Shown here: one piece after another, positions 34,901 through 46,097 of the stretch
Numbering within the stretch: the stretch's first letter is position 1
Layout: each line of letters begins with the position of its first letter
Assembly (NCBI RefSeq): GCF_040581485.1
Contig: NC_090132.1
Location: forward strand, 10,737,001-10,801,000
DNA from: Linepithema humile
Lineage: Eukaryota > Arthropoda > Insecta > Hymenoptera > Formicidae
Reading direction: 5' to 3'
DNA length: 64,000 nt
Made by a program: the position numbers and the translations under genes
The notes under the pieces: generated by a model
Databases searched by the model: none
What the model saw: only the letters and a program-made list of their open reading frames with translations
Told to the model about the DNA's origin: nothing

Positions 34901-35085
34901 TGTTAACAGATGCTGGGGAAACAAATCCAGCAGAAACACAACCGAGCGGCCGAGACAATAACGCACGGGACCGTGACCGACGGCAAGGCGAGAGCGCGCC
35001 AATTCCTGTGGAACGAGCGGGAGCGGTGACGAGAGCCGGCAGAAGGGTTCGTTTCCCGGATCGTTTCCAGGCAGGCCTCAGATAG
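31900..35085 (+). pseudogene. Gypsy pol: protease, RT, RNase H, integrase (one in-frame stop)
   Basis: One frame runs from 31900 to 35085 except for TAG at 32617-32619, where the family has Trp. Protease: FLIDTGADLCVYP (~32015). RT: FTTLDLARAYHQIPV, then FAYIDDILVAS (~32915). RNase H: FADASDHSVGAAL (~33370) and YTDHKPLTF. Integrase: zinc-binding HH-CC region (HPGIRATKLI to CVPCQQSK), then VDRFTRWPEAFPL, TDQGRQF and YHPQANGMVERFHRQL with D, D and E in place. The C-terminal tail ends in TRAGRRVRFPDRF. Without the stop every catalytic block is intact, so this copy is young but dead. Confidence 0.88.
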
Positions 35086-35457
35086 CAAGATTTTTTTTTA
35101 AATTTTATGTAATGGATATCTTTTCTATGTGACAAATGTTAAATATATAAAGATATAAGACCCGAGACGCGTAGTAGCACCGTAAATAATTATCGCTACA
35201 CTGTGTATATAATTTCCGTATTTTATTTTAATTTACTTCTCTTTAATTAGACGATTTTTTTCTTTTTCGGTAATAGCCTGGCGCAAACGCAGCGAGCTGG
35301 TTTAATCAATGTATTAGTACTCGTTATTATTTATTCATTTATGGCGGACTGCATATTATTTATAAGTATAATTCATGAGGTATTTCTTCGAATACTCTTA
35401 GCGCGATTGCGAGATAATAGCATAATATCGGGATGTACATCACTGGCAGGGGGGTCC

Positions 35458-35785
35458 TGTGGCGACCGTTCGCCACATGCCCAACTGAAAACGCGAGAAT
35501 AATAACAAGAAGACGGAGAAAGAGACAAATATGTACGTACGTACACAGGTAACAGAGAAGTAACGAATAAACATGTTTTCAAATTTCACGAAGGACACGG
35601 GCCCCCCACGGTCGAACGAAAGATATAAGGCGAGGCAGAACGATCTCGCGCTTCGGGCGAGTAAGAGGAGAAGATAGAGTCGCGTATATACTTGTAACTC
35701 GGGCAATTTGCTGATAAGTCTTATATTAAACAGACAGTTCACGCACTCGATTTCAATTTATTTAGTGTACGATCACTCACCACCA
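35458..35785 (+). repeat. Probable 3' LTR of the CsRn1-like Gypsy
   Basis: Begins TGTGGCGACCGTTCGCCACA after a G-rich tract (GGCAGGGGGGTCC, a candidate polypurine tract) and contains GATATAAGG and TATATTAAAC. The right end near CACCACCA is a guess, because no 5' LTR is present for comparison. 35086-35457 is a 3' untranslated stretch. Confidence 0.5.
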
Positions 35786-35789
35786 TTCC

Positions 35790-36096
35790 CATAGATATCC
35801 CAAAATGTTATATTGCCAAGTTGGTTTATAAATATCATCAAGTGATGCACCGCTTGATTTCGAATGTTTTATTTTATTTAGATGGTCCAGATATTGTGAT
35901 CTTAAATTATTAATTTTTTTTTTGCAATTTCAATTGTTAGTGGTTGTCCTGTTAATTCTTTGTACTGATTACAGATTATCTGTAAAGCTTGATTTCGTTT
36001 CATACGATTATGATAATCAACACTTTTTGTAACATATAAACAAGAATGTTGTTGATATAACATTAATAAAATTTTAACATTTTCCTTATTATCCAT
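35790..36096 (-). pseudogene. MADF-domain protein fragment
   Basis: On the minus strand the frame from 36096 reads NVKILLMLYQQHSCLYVTKS, then DYHNRMKRNQALQIICNQY, a MADF (Myb/SANT-like) DNA-binding domain start. At an A run near 35920 the frame shifts by one base and continues LRSQYLDHL, then KSSGASLDDIYKPTWQYN, the rest of the domain, to a stop near 35790. MADF proteins are host transcription factors or second proteins of some DNA transposons. Only one domain is present and no transposase is next to it. Confidence 0.65.
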
Positions 36097-36099
36097 TTT

Positions 36100-36959
36100 T
36101 TATTATAAAAGAAGTTTTTTCTGAAAATCAATTTTATATATTATTATACTTTTCTTAAAAAATAATATGTATATATAGGTTATAATATATTTTTAATGTC
36201 TAATTTAATCTGCATTAAAACTAATAATAACTACTTATGTAAATCTTATTAATTATTAATCTTATTAATTAATTTTATTTAAGAATTATATTTCTCTTAT
36301 TTTTTCAATTCTATAATTACTTACTAAAATATTATTTATATTGTTCACAGTATCTCGTATCACTATAAGTATCTTATATTTTGTCTTGACAGATAGTAAA
36401 AGAAACTAGTGAAATCTAATAACTCTCGCAATAACTCGTACCGAAAAATGGGACACAACGCATTTTTTCGTTCGAGCTTCTTATTCGAGTTTTGCATCCA
36501 AATTCAGTGTGTACATGATCCGAGTTCTAGTAACTTTCCCTCAGTCCGAGATCTCGGACCGAGTTCTAGTATCGTGGACACAAGGCTTTACATTATGTAT
36601 GCACTATCTACACTTTTTGCTGCCATTTTGGCTCCAATGTATCTTATGGATTGCAGTACTTTGTTATCTAGTGACTTTAGGCTAGTTGAGCTCTCAGCGG
36701 AGATCCAACACTACGGTGCAGACAATGCTCGTACTCTTTTTATCACTGTTCAGTTTGCTTTAAAGCGCAGGCGTGACATTTGTCTATGATGCCATATTTC
36801 GCGCTTGCGCATTTATGATTATTGAACACTCTCTCCCACTCTTTCCTAGAGAGCCAATAACTGTCCATCTTCTATCCTTTAGTGTTGGGTCAAGTCCCGC
36901 TTATAGGAATCCTGCTCAACTAGCCATAAAGGAGTATTACATATATGGTTCCGAACCTG
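36100..36959. other. Unassigned sequence, no supported gene
   Basis: A 126-codon frame at 36409-36789 has a low-complexity mix with no domain and its upstream context gives no reason to call it. It may be chance. Confidence 0.5.
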
Positions 36960-36962
36960 TTA

Positions 36963-37402
36963 GGGTGCCGTCACACACAGCCCGTAATCCGTAATCCGCA
37001 CCGGAAGTCCGCAAAAGTTACTAGGTATTTCGTCCGTAACTTTACGTGTGTTTTTATCTCCTTGTGTCCCATGGAGCCGTAATTCCATGAAATTTCCGTA
37101 AAAGTTACTACAAGTTACTAGTTATTACTAGTAATGCTTTTTCTAATTTTATTTATTTAACTAAATTTGACGATTTAATTAAAACTTTTGTTAAAATCTT
37201 AATATATTCTGTAGTTTTCTTATGAATAAAATACAAATAAACAATTATAATCTGTTAAATAAAAAATAGTACTACCGTTACGTCTGTATTTACGGCTCCA
37301 TGGGACACAAGGAGATAAAAACACATGTAACGTTACGGACGAAATACCTAGTAACTTTTGCAGACTTCCGGTGCGGATTACGGATTGTATGTGACGGTAC
37401 CC
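36963..37402. mobile_element. MITE family B, copy 3 (440 bp)
   Basis: Starts GGGTGCCGTCACACACAGCC and ends with the complement of its family end, flanked by TTA (36960-36962 and 37403-37405). Same internal blocks as 15191-15635. Confidence 0.85.
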
Positions 37403-37815
37403 TTAGGGTATACTATAGACTAAGGTTGCGTTCCGTTTCGCACATTATGCGCACGAATTACATAGAAAACGTTCCGTTTCACTCAATGCGCGTATGAACA
37501 GCGCTTAGAATTCCCTAGATCCCCACCACCTGCAGCGCATAATACACGCATCAGCTACCTCAAGTTTGAGTTGCAGCAGCTTATGCGTTCCATGCGATTG
37601 CGTAATTGCATATGGCGATTGATAGCGATATTGTAAAAAGTGTCAAAATAGAAAGAGTCATAATGGAAGAGTCATTGATGATTCACTACTATTACTGTCA
37701 CTCATTTCATCAATTAAAAACATTGTCACATTGATAGCGCAATTTATTGTGGAATCCATTTTGATTTTCCGCTTCTAATGCGTTCAATATCGTTCCGTTT
37801 CAAAGCATGTATCAT

Positions 37816-40772
37816 CAGTGTTGCGATATGGGACCGGTTGTACGCGCATGTGCGGCTCTGCGCATGCGCGGTGATGGAGATCCAGTGCCGTTATATGTTG
37901 TGTGTTAACCGTATGGCGGGACGTTTTGACGTGAGGAGGTTAGGTGATTACAAATAAGGTAAAATTTATATATTTACTAGCATGGAATTTACGGAGCCAG
38001 TAGCTAAAAAACCAAGAAATAGAAAATTTTAATTATCATGGCTACATGAGAATGTTTTTAAAGGATGGTTAGCTCCACATCCTACACTAGATAAAGCATT
38101 GTGTACTGTATGCAATAAAACCATCAGATGTTGTAAATCAAATTTAATTGAACATTCTCAATCGGATCAACATATTGAACAAATAAATTTTAAAAATTTA
38201 AACATTAATGTTTTGGGCAATAATAATAGTCTTTCACATAAAGATAAAGTAAAACGCGCCGAGATCAAATTAGCAGCATTTTTTGCTGAACATAATATTG
38301 CACTTTATTCCGCAAATCATTTAATTCCATTATTGAAAGATATCTGCATGATCCCTGAAGTTGTATCAGATCTTTCACTGGCACGAGATAAATGTACTAA
38401 AGTTATTACACAAGTAATTGCAAAACGCGAGATTGAAAAAATTATAATAAATCTACAAAAATGTAAATTTTCAATTCTAATAGATGAAAGTACAGATATT
38501 TCAGATAAAAAGCTTATGTGTGTTTTTGTGCAATATGTTTCACCATTGACTAAAAAAGTAACAACACAATTATTAGATTTATTGTCTGTAGACGCAACAG
38601 ATTGTTCCGCGAATAAACTTTTTGAAATTTTTAAAAATATGTTACATAATAAAAAAATTCCTTTAAAAAATATAGTCGGAATGGCAAGTGATAATGCATC
38701 TGTAATGATTGGATGCAATAATTCTTTTATGTCACGATTAAAATTAGAAATACCGGGTCTTGTTACGTTAAATTGTATTTGCCATTCATCCGCGCTTGTA
38801 GCAAGTAAAGCATGCGAAAAACTTCCAGAGTCATGTGAAAATTTGATTCGTGCAGTTAGTACTTACATTTCAGGCAGTGCAAAGAGATGTGCAATTTTAG
38901 TTGAATTTCAGGAATTTTTCAATGTGGAAAGAAATAAGATTTTGAAATTATCAAATACTCGGTGGTTGATATTGCATAAATGCATTGTTAGATTATTAGA
39001 TAATTGGGAAGTTTTAAAAAATTTTTTTGTTTTGGCTGTAGTAGAGGATAAATTACAATCTGCGGAAATAATTTTAAATCAATTGAATGATAATTTTATA
39101 AAAGCATATTTATTATTTTTAAAATATTCGTTGAATTTTTTTAACAATTTTAATGCTCTTTTTCAATCTCGTAAAGTTTTAATACATACGTTGTTTGAAA
39201 ATAGCCAACGATTAATTCGCGAAATAGGACAAAATTTTCTTATTCCACAAGCTGTAAAGTGTATTGTTGATTTAAATATAGACGATAATAAAAATATTCA
39301 AGATATAAATAATATATATGTTGGTCCGGAATGTGAAAGTTTTTTAGAAACATTATCTTCGGAATGCGCGCAAGAAATAAAATTAAATTGTTTACAGTTT
39401 TACATAACTGCAGTTCGCGAAATGTTGAAACGTTTGCCATATAGAGATACTGTTTTTGAACAATTAATGTTTTTACAGCCGAAAATTGCTCTTTACGATG
39501 AATCTAGAGTCAAATTTAAAGATTTAACATTTATTGCAACGCGTATAGGAAATATTGATATTACTAAATTAGCTTTTGAGTGGAGAATTTTACCATCCGT
39601 TTTCACTAACGAAGAAAAAGAAGAGCTAGCTTCTCTAGAAATCGATGCGATGTGGAAGAGAATATTAGAATTTAAAAATTTTAATGGGGAAAAAATGTTT
39701 CAAAATTTAGAGTCATTAGTCGAAGTGGTTCTTTCTTTTCCTCATTCTAATGCTGAAGCGGAAAGAATTTTTTCAATAGTTACAGATATCAAAACTAAAA
39801 AAAGAAATCAATTATCAAACGAAACTGTTTCCGCGATTTGTATTATACGTTCTAGTTTTCAAGCTGAAGACATTAATTGTACAAATTTTGAAATTGATTC
39901 CGGGCATTTAAAATTACACAATTCGCAAAATTTATATGGAAAACCAGGCAGTTCATCTGATGGTTCTTAATGCTTTTATGTTTAATATATTTTTTTGTGC
40001 AATTTCAGTGCAATTTTTCATATTTATTTTGTAAATATTATTTATTTTTTTTTTGCATAACAGACACATCTAGCCAATAATTTTTAGTTGCATGTTAGTT
40101 ATATAGATAAAATTATTAATATTGTTATGTTTTTCAGATTTTAATATATTTTTTATTTAACATAATGTGATATTACATAAAATGTGATACATATATAAGT
40201 ACCTGACGAAAGCCATGCAATATTATTTTTATTTTTATTAACTGTGCATTTTATTTTTATTAATTAAAGATTTTAATAAGCAAGTTAATTAAAGATCACA
40301 TGGCTGCCAAAATTTTTTATTTCTACAATTGTATTTGTATTTTTATATTATGTTTATATTTTTATTTTAAATATATATTTATTATTAATTAATGAATATT
40401 ATTTTTGTTGTATAAATACTGGTAAGGTTTTAAGCAGTTTTCCTTACCCTTGCAACGAATGTTGGTATTTTTTGAGATCTCTGCTAAATAAAAGATTTTA
40501 ATTTTATTTATGTAAAAAGTGTTTTATTTGAAGAATATATAATTTTTTCCCCTTTATTTCTTCCTTTTTATTATAATTAATATTTAGAAAATATTTAATA
40601 TATATACATATATCTTATTATATCTATATTTTATTTTTAAATACATTTTTTTTAATTTTGAAATATTTTAAATGTAGGGGGATAACGACGCCTTGTTTAA
40701 CTCGTATGAGATACTATACTGACGCCGTATTGTCGCACATGCGCGTACAACCGGTCCCATATCGCAACACTG
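37816..40772 (+). mobile_element. hAT transposon (2,957 bp) with perfect ends
   Basis: Terminal inverted repeats of ~39 bp start CAGTGTTGCGATATGGGACC on both sides. An exact 8-bp target duplication TGTATCAT lies at 37808-37815 and 40773-40780. One transposase gene occupies the centre; 39971-40700 is AT-rich and non-coding. All structural features of an autonomous hAT are present except for one stop codon. Confidence 0.93.
37982..39970 (+). pseudogene. hAT-family transposase, near-intact (one stop at codon 17)
   Basis: The ATG at 37982 is in frame with the long ORF; TAA at 38030-38032 is the only interruption over 662 codons. An N-terminal BED-type zinc finger is seen (CTVCNKTIRCC, then HSQSDQH). 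The catalytic core has LIDESTDISDKKL, then GMASDNASVMIG, then LNCICHSSAL, then NTRWL. The hAT dimerisation region is at the C-terminus (SFPHSNAEAERIFSIV). The D, D and E positions appear conserved. A frame call at 38099 rests on a TTG and is not a real start. Cut-and-paste transposition with 8-bp duplications is the family role. Readthrough, an upstream exon or a sequencing error would all rescue it. Confidence 0.88.
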
Positions 40773-41289
40773 TGTATCATGCGCATAATGAAACGAAACG
40801 CAGCCAATGCGCTAAGCATTAGCGATGCGAACGATGCGTGCTATGCGCAAAACGGAACGCAACCTTAGTAATCACCACACATAGAACTCACTATTTGCGT
40901 ATGTGTGAAAAATGAAAGTCAGATCCTGCGCACAATAAACAAAATAGGAAATAGAAATAGGAATAATTATTAAATATTAGAAATAAGAAATTGGAATTAT
41001 TTATTTTAAAAATAAAAAGAATAGAAAAAATTAATGCATGAATTAAGAATTGGAACTAATTAATATATTTTATTCTCTTGTTAGATGTAAAATAATTTTT
41101 CTTTTTAATATTAAATGTTTATTGCTATTTCTAATATTTTGTCTACTGTATGCAGAGCCTCAGAGTAATAAAAGTTAAAGTATTTTATAAAATTTATAGT
41201 ACAACAATAATAAAACCGCCTAACCTCTTTACGCTTGTCACTCGTCTAGTGGCACCACTACACGAGTGTAACCATGTCACAGACACAGA

Positions 41290-41913
41290 GGTTGCGTTCC
41301 GTTTTGCGCATAGCACGCATTGTTCGCATCGCTAATGCTTAGCGCATTGGCTACGTTTCGTTTCATTATGCGCATGACACATGCTTTGAAACGGAACGAT
41401 ATTGAACGCATTAGAAGCGGAAAATCAAGGGCGGTATTCATAGTCTCTTCTTATATTCAAAATCGTCTTAAGCACGGACTTATATTCGCTCTCTTCGTCA
41501 AACATAGATTGTGTCTGACGAAGAAAGCGAATATAAGTTCGTGCTTAAGACGATCTTGAATATAAGAACGGACTATGAATACCGGCCCAAAATGGATTCC
41601 ACAATAAATTGCGCTATCAATGTGACAATGTTTTTAATTGATGAAATGAGTGACAGTAATAGTAGTGAATTATCAATGACTCTTCCTATTTTGACACTTT
41701 TTACAATATTGCTATCAATCGCCATATGCAATTACGTAATCGCATGGAACGCATAAGCTGCTGCAACTCAAACTTGAGGTAGCTGATGCGTGTATTATGT
41801 GCTGCAGGTGGTGGGGATCTAGGGAATTCTAAGCGCTGTTCATGCGCGCATTGAGTGAAACGGAACGTTTTCTATGTAATTCGTGCGCATAATGTGCGAA
41901 ACGGAACGCAACC
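41290..41913. mobile_element. MITE family A, copy 4, containing MITE D2
   Basis: Same ends as A1, flanked by AGA (41287-41289 and 41914-41916). Comparison with E1 shows that the target had a single AGA. D2 interrupts it at 41429-41588. Confidence 0.9.
41429..41588. mobile_element. MITE family D, copy 2 (160 bp)
   Basis: Starts GGGCGGTATTCATAGTC, ends GACTATGAATACCGGCCC. Arms carry GACGAAGAAAGCGAATATAA. Insertion into A4 sequence AAAATCAAAATGG added about two A residues. Confidence 0.85.
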
Positions 41914-42116
41914 AGAATCTCTGTGTGAGAATCGCTACATCAATATGGCGGAAAGCAGTCCCCCCCGCACGCTTGAATTACCATCCCCTCTCGCCTAAAC
42001 TAGGACTTTAGACTCGGTCCCTCTATTCCTTAGTCCGTGATGTGTTGTTTTTATGTGAGAGGCATAAAGGTTAGACTCGTGTTTGCGTGCTCGGCAATTT
42101 TTTGCTGTTGAAAATA

Positions 42117-42939
42117 ATGGAGCAGAGAGTTTGTATTAATTTTTGTGTAAAAAATGGTATTAAGTGTTCAAAAACTCTTGAAATGTTGACAGTGGCGTAC
42201 GGTGAGTCAGCTTTGAGCAAAAAAAAATGTTTATAAATAGTGTAAGACGCAAGCGATAATTGACCGATAGACGGCGCCAGCTGACGGCAGCCAGACGATC
42301 GAGTGCAGCGCCTCGATCATATCGATCCTGCGCGCACGCACTCCTGCTCCTTGTATTTTATAGAGTTAAATAAAATAACCGATGATATGTTCGAGAATGA
42401 TCGAAAAAGTCGACTTGCGGGAGAACGGAGATCGAGTTCTCACTCTCTATCGCCAAACCAGTCGAAACAGTCGCACAAATCGAAATATATAGAGAGACAG
42501 TCGGGCCGATTTACTTGCATTTTAGAACTTAGCCGAAATCACAACTCTGTACATAAAAGTCGTTATTATATTGTTAATTCTTAAACTAAATTCAGTGTCG
42601 AATCATTTAAGTACCATCCTGCCGTTTTACCATTTCCATCGAAGTATCATCGCTAATAAATTAAACAAAATAACCGGGGTCGCGTCTAGGACGTAACCGT
42701 CGCAATCGTTTGAATAATCTTTGAAATAAGAATATTCCTATAAAGAAGTCGATAATCGAAAGATTTTCGTAAGGAGTCTTTCAATAGTATAAGTTATTCC
42801 AAGAGGGCCGAGAAAATGTTAACGATAAACCTCGCTCTGGACGCCCCAGCACGTCAAAAACCGACGAAAATGTTCAGGAAGTGAAAGAAATTGTGTTGAA
42901 AAATCGTCGAATCACGATTAGAGAAATAGCTGATGATCT
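42117..42939 (+). pseudogene. Mariner transposase, N-terminal part (two pieces)
   Basis: The ATG at 42117 opens MEQRVCINFCVKNG, the start of a SETMAR-type mariner transposase DNA-binding domain. A nine-A run at 42219-42227 (eight expected) shifts the frame, and a TGG codon has become TAG at the solo LTR junction. After the solo LTR the second piece (42788-42939) carries GRENVNDKPRSGRPSTSKT-like and RRITIREIADDL (second HTH) up to the Gypsy insertion. Confidence 0.85.
42241..42783. repeat. Solo LTR (543 bp) inside mariner
   Basis: Starts TGTAAGACGCAAGCG, ends AGGAGTCTTTCA (imperfect inverted ends TGTAAGAC and GTCTTTCA), flanked by ATAG at 42237-42240 and 42784-42787. No coding region. Its Gypsy- or BEL-like parent is not in the window. 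Confidence 0.8.
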
Positions 42940-44632
42940 TGTAACGGTGCGTATTTTTACGCCTCACGGGCGGTGCGTAATAATGCGGAATTTTCGACGG
43001 TATGCGGATTTTCGATGCGGAATTACGACGGTGTGTAGTTTAGCGAAGCGGATTCTTACGACGCGGAGTAACTCGTCGGTTTGCCAGAATTCGTTTGTGT
43101 GGTTTATCAGGAGATTCCAAATTAACAGAAATGACTTAAAGAAAATAAATATTTATTTTATGAGAGTACTTGGATCAATAATATAAAAGAAAAATAGTAA
43201 CAACGAGTACGTGAGTATTTTGGTTTCGGACTAATATCTCAACGGTTATAAATGTCGGCAGTAAATAATATAATTCCTTATCGGTTAGATGAGGTAATGT
43301 TTCGACGGTACATGTGTATAATTCTAATTGTGAACGGAGAATAAACGGTGTAGATCTAAACAAACTAAATTATTTAATCGGTTGGTTTTGTACGGTACGG
43401 AGCAAAGTAATAAAAAATAAGTGATACCGCGTATATCCGAGCCTTGCTGAGTCGACGACGGTTGCCGGTACGCTGTGTCCTAAGACAGTGAGAGACTTCT
43501 CTCGTGCAAGGGGGTATCGGGAGTCGAACGCCGGGAACACCCGACCGAGGCAGAGAACGCCCTGCCCCTAGAACGACGGAGAGTCGGAAGTCGAACGCCG
43601 GGAACACCCGACCGAGGCAGAGAACGCCCTGCCCCTAGAACGACGAGGTACAGGAAGTCAGACGCCGAGACACCCGGCCGAAGCAGAGAACGCCCTGCCC
43701 CTAGAACGACGAGGTACAGGAAGTCGAACGCCGAGACACCCGGCCGAGGCAGAGAACGCCCTGCCCCTAGAACGACGGAGAGTCGGAAGTCGAACGCCGA
43801 GACACCCGGCCGAGGCAGAGAACGCCCTGCCCCTAGAACGACGAGGTACAGGAAGTCGAACGCCGAGACACCCGGCCGAGGCAGAGAACGCCCTGCCCCT
43901 ACAACGACGGAGAGTCGGAAGTCGAACGCCGAGACACCCGGCCGAGGCAGAGAACGCCCTGCCCCTAGAACGACGGAGAGTCGGAAGTCGAACGCCGAGA
44001 CACCCGGCCGAGGCAGAGAACGCCCTGCCCCTAGAACGACGGAGAGTCGGAAGTCGAACGCCGAGACACCCGGCCGAGGCAGAGAACGCCCTGCCCCTAC
44101 AACGACGGAGAGTCGGAAGTCGAACGCCGAGACACCCGGCCGAGGCAGAGAACGCCCTGCCCCTAGAACGACGGAGAGTCGGAAGTCGAACGCCGAGCCA
44201 CCCGGCCGAGGCAGAGAACGCTCTGCCCCTAGAACGACGAGGTACAGGAAGTCGAACGCCGAGACACCCGGCCGAGGCAGAGAACGCCCTGCCCCTAGAA
44301 CGACGAGGTACAGGAAGTCGAACGCCGAGACACCCGGCCGAGGCAGAGAACGCCCTGCCCCTACAACGACTATCGGGATGGGAGCGAGTACGACCGGAGC
44401 TTCAGGGTGCGCCCTGAGGCTTGTCCGAGTCGTACTCGGGGAATGGGTCTCGATCTGTTCCGCGAGCCGGCTTTTATACCGGTCGCGCTACCCCCACTTG
44501 GGGTGCTACCCTACCCGGCAGCTACCCCTTCTCGAGCTTTTACCCTCGAGTTGGGGGATCGGAATGCGGCCCTAAATGGGGGCGCTCACGTGGAGCCCGC
44601 GTGACGCTTTAGTAACAGCGCGTGCTGTTACA
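42940..44632 (-). repeat. 3' LTR of the complete Gypsy (1,693 bp)
   Basis: On the coding strand this is the downstream LTR. It contains 13 copies of a 66-bp minisatellite (about 43505-44365) and the TATA-like TATAAAAG (complement near 44469-44476). Confidence 0.93.
43505..44368. repeat. 66-bp minisatellite in the 3' LTR, 13 units
   Basis: Units contain CCCGGCCGAGGCAGAGAACG then CCCTGCCCCTAGAACGACG, followed by GGAGAGTCGG (S) or GAGGTACAGG (G). Order after the first partial unit: S G G S G S S S S S G G. Unit length is a multiple of three. Confidence 0.9.
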
Positions 44633-44648
44633 CTACTTCTCCCCCTTC
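44633..44648 (-). promoter_or_regulatory. Polypurine tract of the complete Gypsy
   Basis: The minus strand reads GAAGGGGGAGAAGTAG directly before the 3' LTR, the expected plus-strand DNA primer. Confidence 0.8.
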
Positions 44649-45032
44649 GAAAAGAAAATAAACATATTTTTCTGCTCGGCATAACGTAAACAAGTAATTC
44701 GGTAAATAAAAACTTATTACTCGGTGCGAATTTTTAATCTCGGCGGAACGGTGCGGTAATTTTTAAATTTATTAGCATAAATTTATAAATCTTTTCTTCT
44801 TCTTTTTTTTTTTTTTTTTTTAGGCGGAACGGTGTGGTAATTGATTCTTGAACAATTTAATGAACAAGATAAAACATTTAATTTTTAGAATTCAATAAAC
44901 ACTTATAAACAGAATATATATATATATAAAACTTGGAACGCTAAAAACTCAAAATATTAATTCTAATTAACGCAAAAAAAAACCTTGAACGATAATAATA
45001 ATTTAAATAACGACTAAACGAAACGCTTAAAT

Positions 45033-45767
45033 TTATCTTTCGGTCGCTTTCGCGGCGGTTTCCTCGAGTCGGCGAGTGGACCGGAGCTGACCGGCGTGGT
45101 CGAACCGGATCAGCCACCGGCCCGTCGGCGTAGAAGCCCGGTATTTCCGGTAGTGATGAGCGGCGTGATACGGGACGCTCACCACGGTCCCGTCGTCCAG
45201 GCGTACTCGGACTGGCGTCGGCGGTGCCGGATCTCCGGTGGGGGCGACGGCGGTGGCTGCGGTGGTCAATGTTTCCTCTGGCGGCTTCCTCATTGCTGCT
45301 TCCATCCGGGTAGCGGTACCTTTAGATGGTCTCCTGGTTGTTGCGCACGCTTTCCTGGCAGTGGCTGTTAGCGCCTCGGGTGGCCTGGAGACGATGGTTT
45401 TTGTCTCCATTGCCCGACGGAGGATTTCTCTGCGCAGGGACGTCGTGTGGTCGGACTTTGTGGCCGGAGTTGTTGCCGGCGATGTAGCGTCTGGAGTCAG
45501 TCGGCGGTGTTGAGAGGCCGCCCTTGCACCTTGTCGCCTTGGTTGGATCGGGGGCGGTGATGTCAGCCATATGGCCTTTCGGCGGTGATCGGCGTCTGAC
45601 CGTTGTATCGTGGTCCCTGGTTTAGGAAGCCGCTTCCAATTGGCGGCTTCGGTTTCTGCTTCTTCCGAGCTGTCGGAGCATTCTCCGAAAAGCTCGGTGA
45701 CTTTTTCTTTATAGTTGTCTACGACAACTTCGAATAGCTTTGATACGTTATTCTGATATCCGGACAT
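45033..45767 (-). CDS. Third ORF of the complete Gypsy, unknown function (244 aa)
   Basis: A true ATG at 45767 opens an uninterrupted 244-codon frame between the end of pol (46098) and the polypurine tract, the place where errantiviruses carry env. It is not env-like: there is no signal peptide, hydrophobic segment or cysteine pattern. The N-terminus is acidic (ELFGECSDSSEEAETEA), the middle is rich in Arg, Pro, Thr and Ala (disorder-like), and a folded-looking basic C-terminus carries VRVRLDDGTVVSVPYHAAHH, then RWLIRFDHAGQLRSTRRL. A TATA box lies ~80 bases upstream. I do not recognise a family. It could be a nucleic-acid-binding or regulatory accessory protein; that is inference. Confidence 0.7.
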   Translation of the reverse strand: MSGYQNNVSKLFEVVVDNYKEKVTELFGECSDSSEEAETEAANWKRLPKPGTTIQRSDADHRRKAIWLTSPPPIQPRRQGARAASQHRRLTPDATSPATTPATKSDHTTSLRREILRRAMETKTIVSRPPEALTATARKACATTRRPSKGTATRMEAAMRKPPEETLTTAATAVAPTGDPAPPTPVRVRLDDGTVVSVPYHAAHHYRKYRASTPTGRWLIRFDHAGQLRSTRRLEETAAKATER

Positions 45768-46097
45768 TTTAATTTCGCATCTATAAGCGCGTCTATCCGA
45801 GCTGTAATGCGAGGAGATAAGTCAAAAAAATTTTGTGACGTCGCGCTATTTATACTAAAGTTCGCGGGTACCGCGAGGGAGCGCGCTCGGGGGGGTAGTT
45901 ACCGCGCTGAGTACGCCGCGTAGCAACGGGTTGTTTACAACGGCGTAGCATCTCGGGGACCTGAAAATCCACGGGTGTCGCCTCAGGGGGCCCTTTCTTA
46001 TCAGGTGAAAAATTTTATTTCTAATATTTTTTTTTTTTTTCAATACAATGGTGTAGGCTCTGGGGGGCCGCGGTACAGTGGCATCGGCTCTTAAATT
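45768..46097 (-). other. Spacer between pol and the third ORF
   Basis: Contains the TATA-like box at 45845-45854, a T run on the plus strand (46027-46040) and no other frame worth calling. A splice acceptor-like ATTACAG on the minus strand lies near 45805. Confidence 0.5.
45845..45854 (-). promoter_or_regulatory. Candidate internal TATA box for the third ORF
   Basis: The minus strand reads TAGTATAAATAGCGCG; the ATG follows about 80 bases later, leaving space for a ~50-base leader. It matches a core TATA consensus, but no expression data support it. Confidence 0.45.

Larger units (their letters stand above)
31303..35785 (+). mobile_element. Ty3/Gypsy retrotransposon, CsRn1-like, 5'-truncated
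   Basis: Gag and pol lie in order with a probable 3' LTR. The 5' LTR, leader and start of gag are missing and replaced by repeat E2. GC content is clearly higher than the surroundings. Confidence 0.85.
37424..40864. mobile_element. MITE family A, copy 3, split by a hAT transposon
   Basis: Starts GGTTGCGTTCCGTTTCGCAC and ends with the complement. Removing the hAT and one copy of its 8-bp duplication leaves 476 bp, the length of copy 1. It is joined to B3 by the same ~21-bp spacer that joins A1 to B1. Confidence 0.88.
40865..42039. mobile_element. Repeat E, copy 3 (inverted), containing MITE A4
   Basis: Complement of repeat E1 from about 22627 back to its end CACGGACTAAGG, here at 42017-42039. 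Its other end is cut where MITE A3 begins, at the E sequence GATTACTAA. MITE A4 is inserted at 41290-41913. Confidence 0.88.

Noticed and set aside
36409..36789. 126-codon frame as a gene
   Set aside because: No recognisable domain and no supporting context or splice structure; chance is likely.
38099..38101. hAT transposase start at 38099
   Set aside because: The codon is TTG in the middle of the zinc-finger region; an in-frame ATG exists at 37982.
45096..45513. Plus-strand 91-codon frames
   Set aside because: Antisense shadows of the GC-rich third ORF of the Gypsy element.
45033..45767. Third Gypsy ORF as an envelope gene
   Set aside because: No signal peptide, hydrophobic segments, cleavage site or cysteine pattern.
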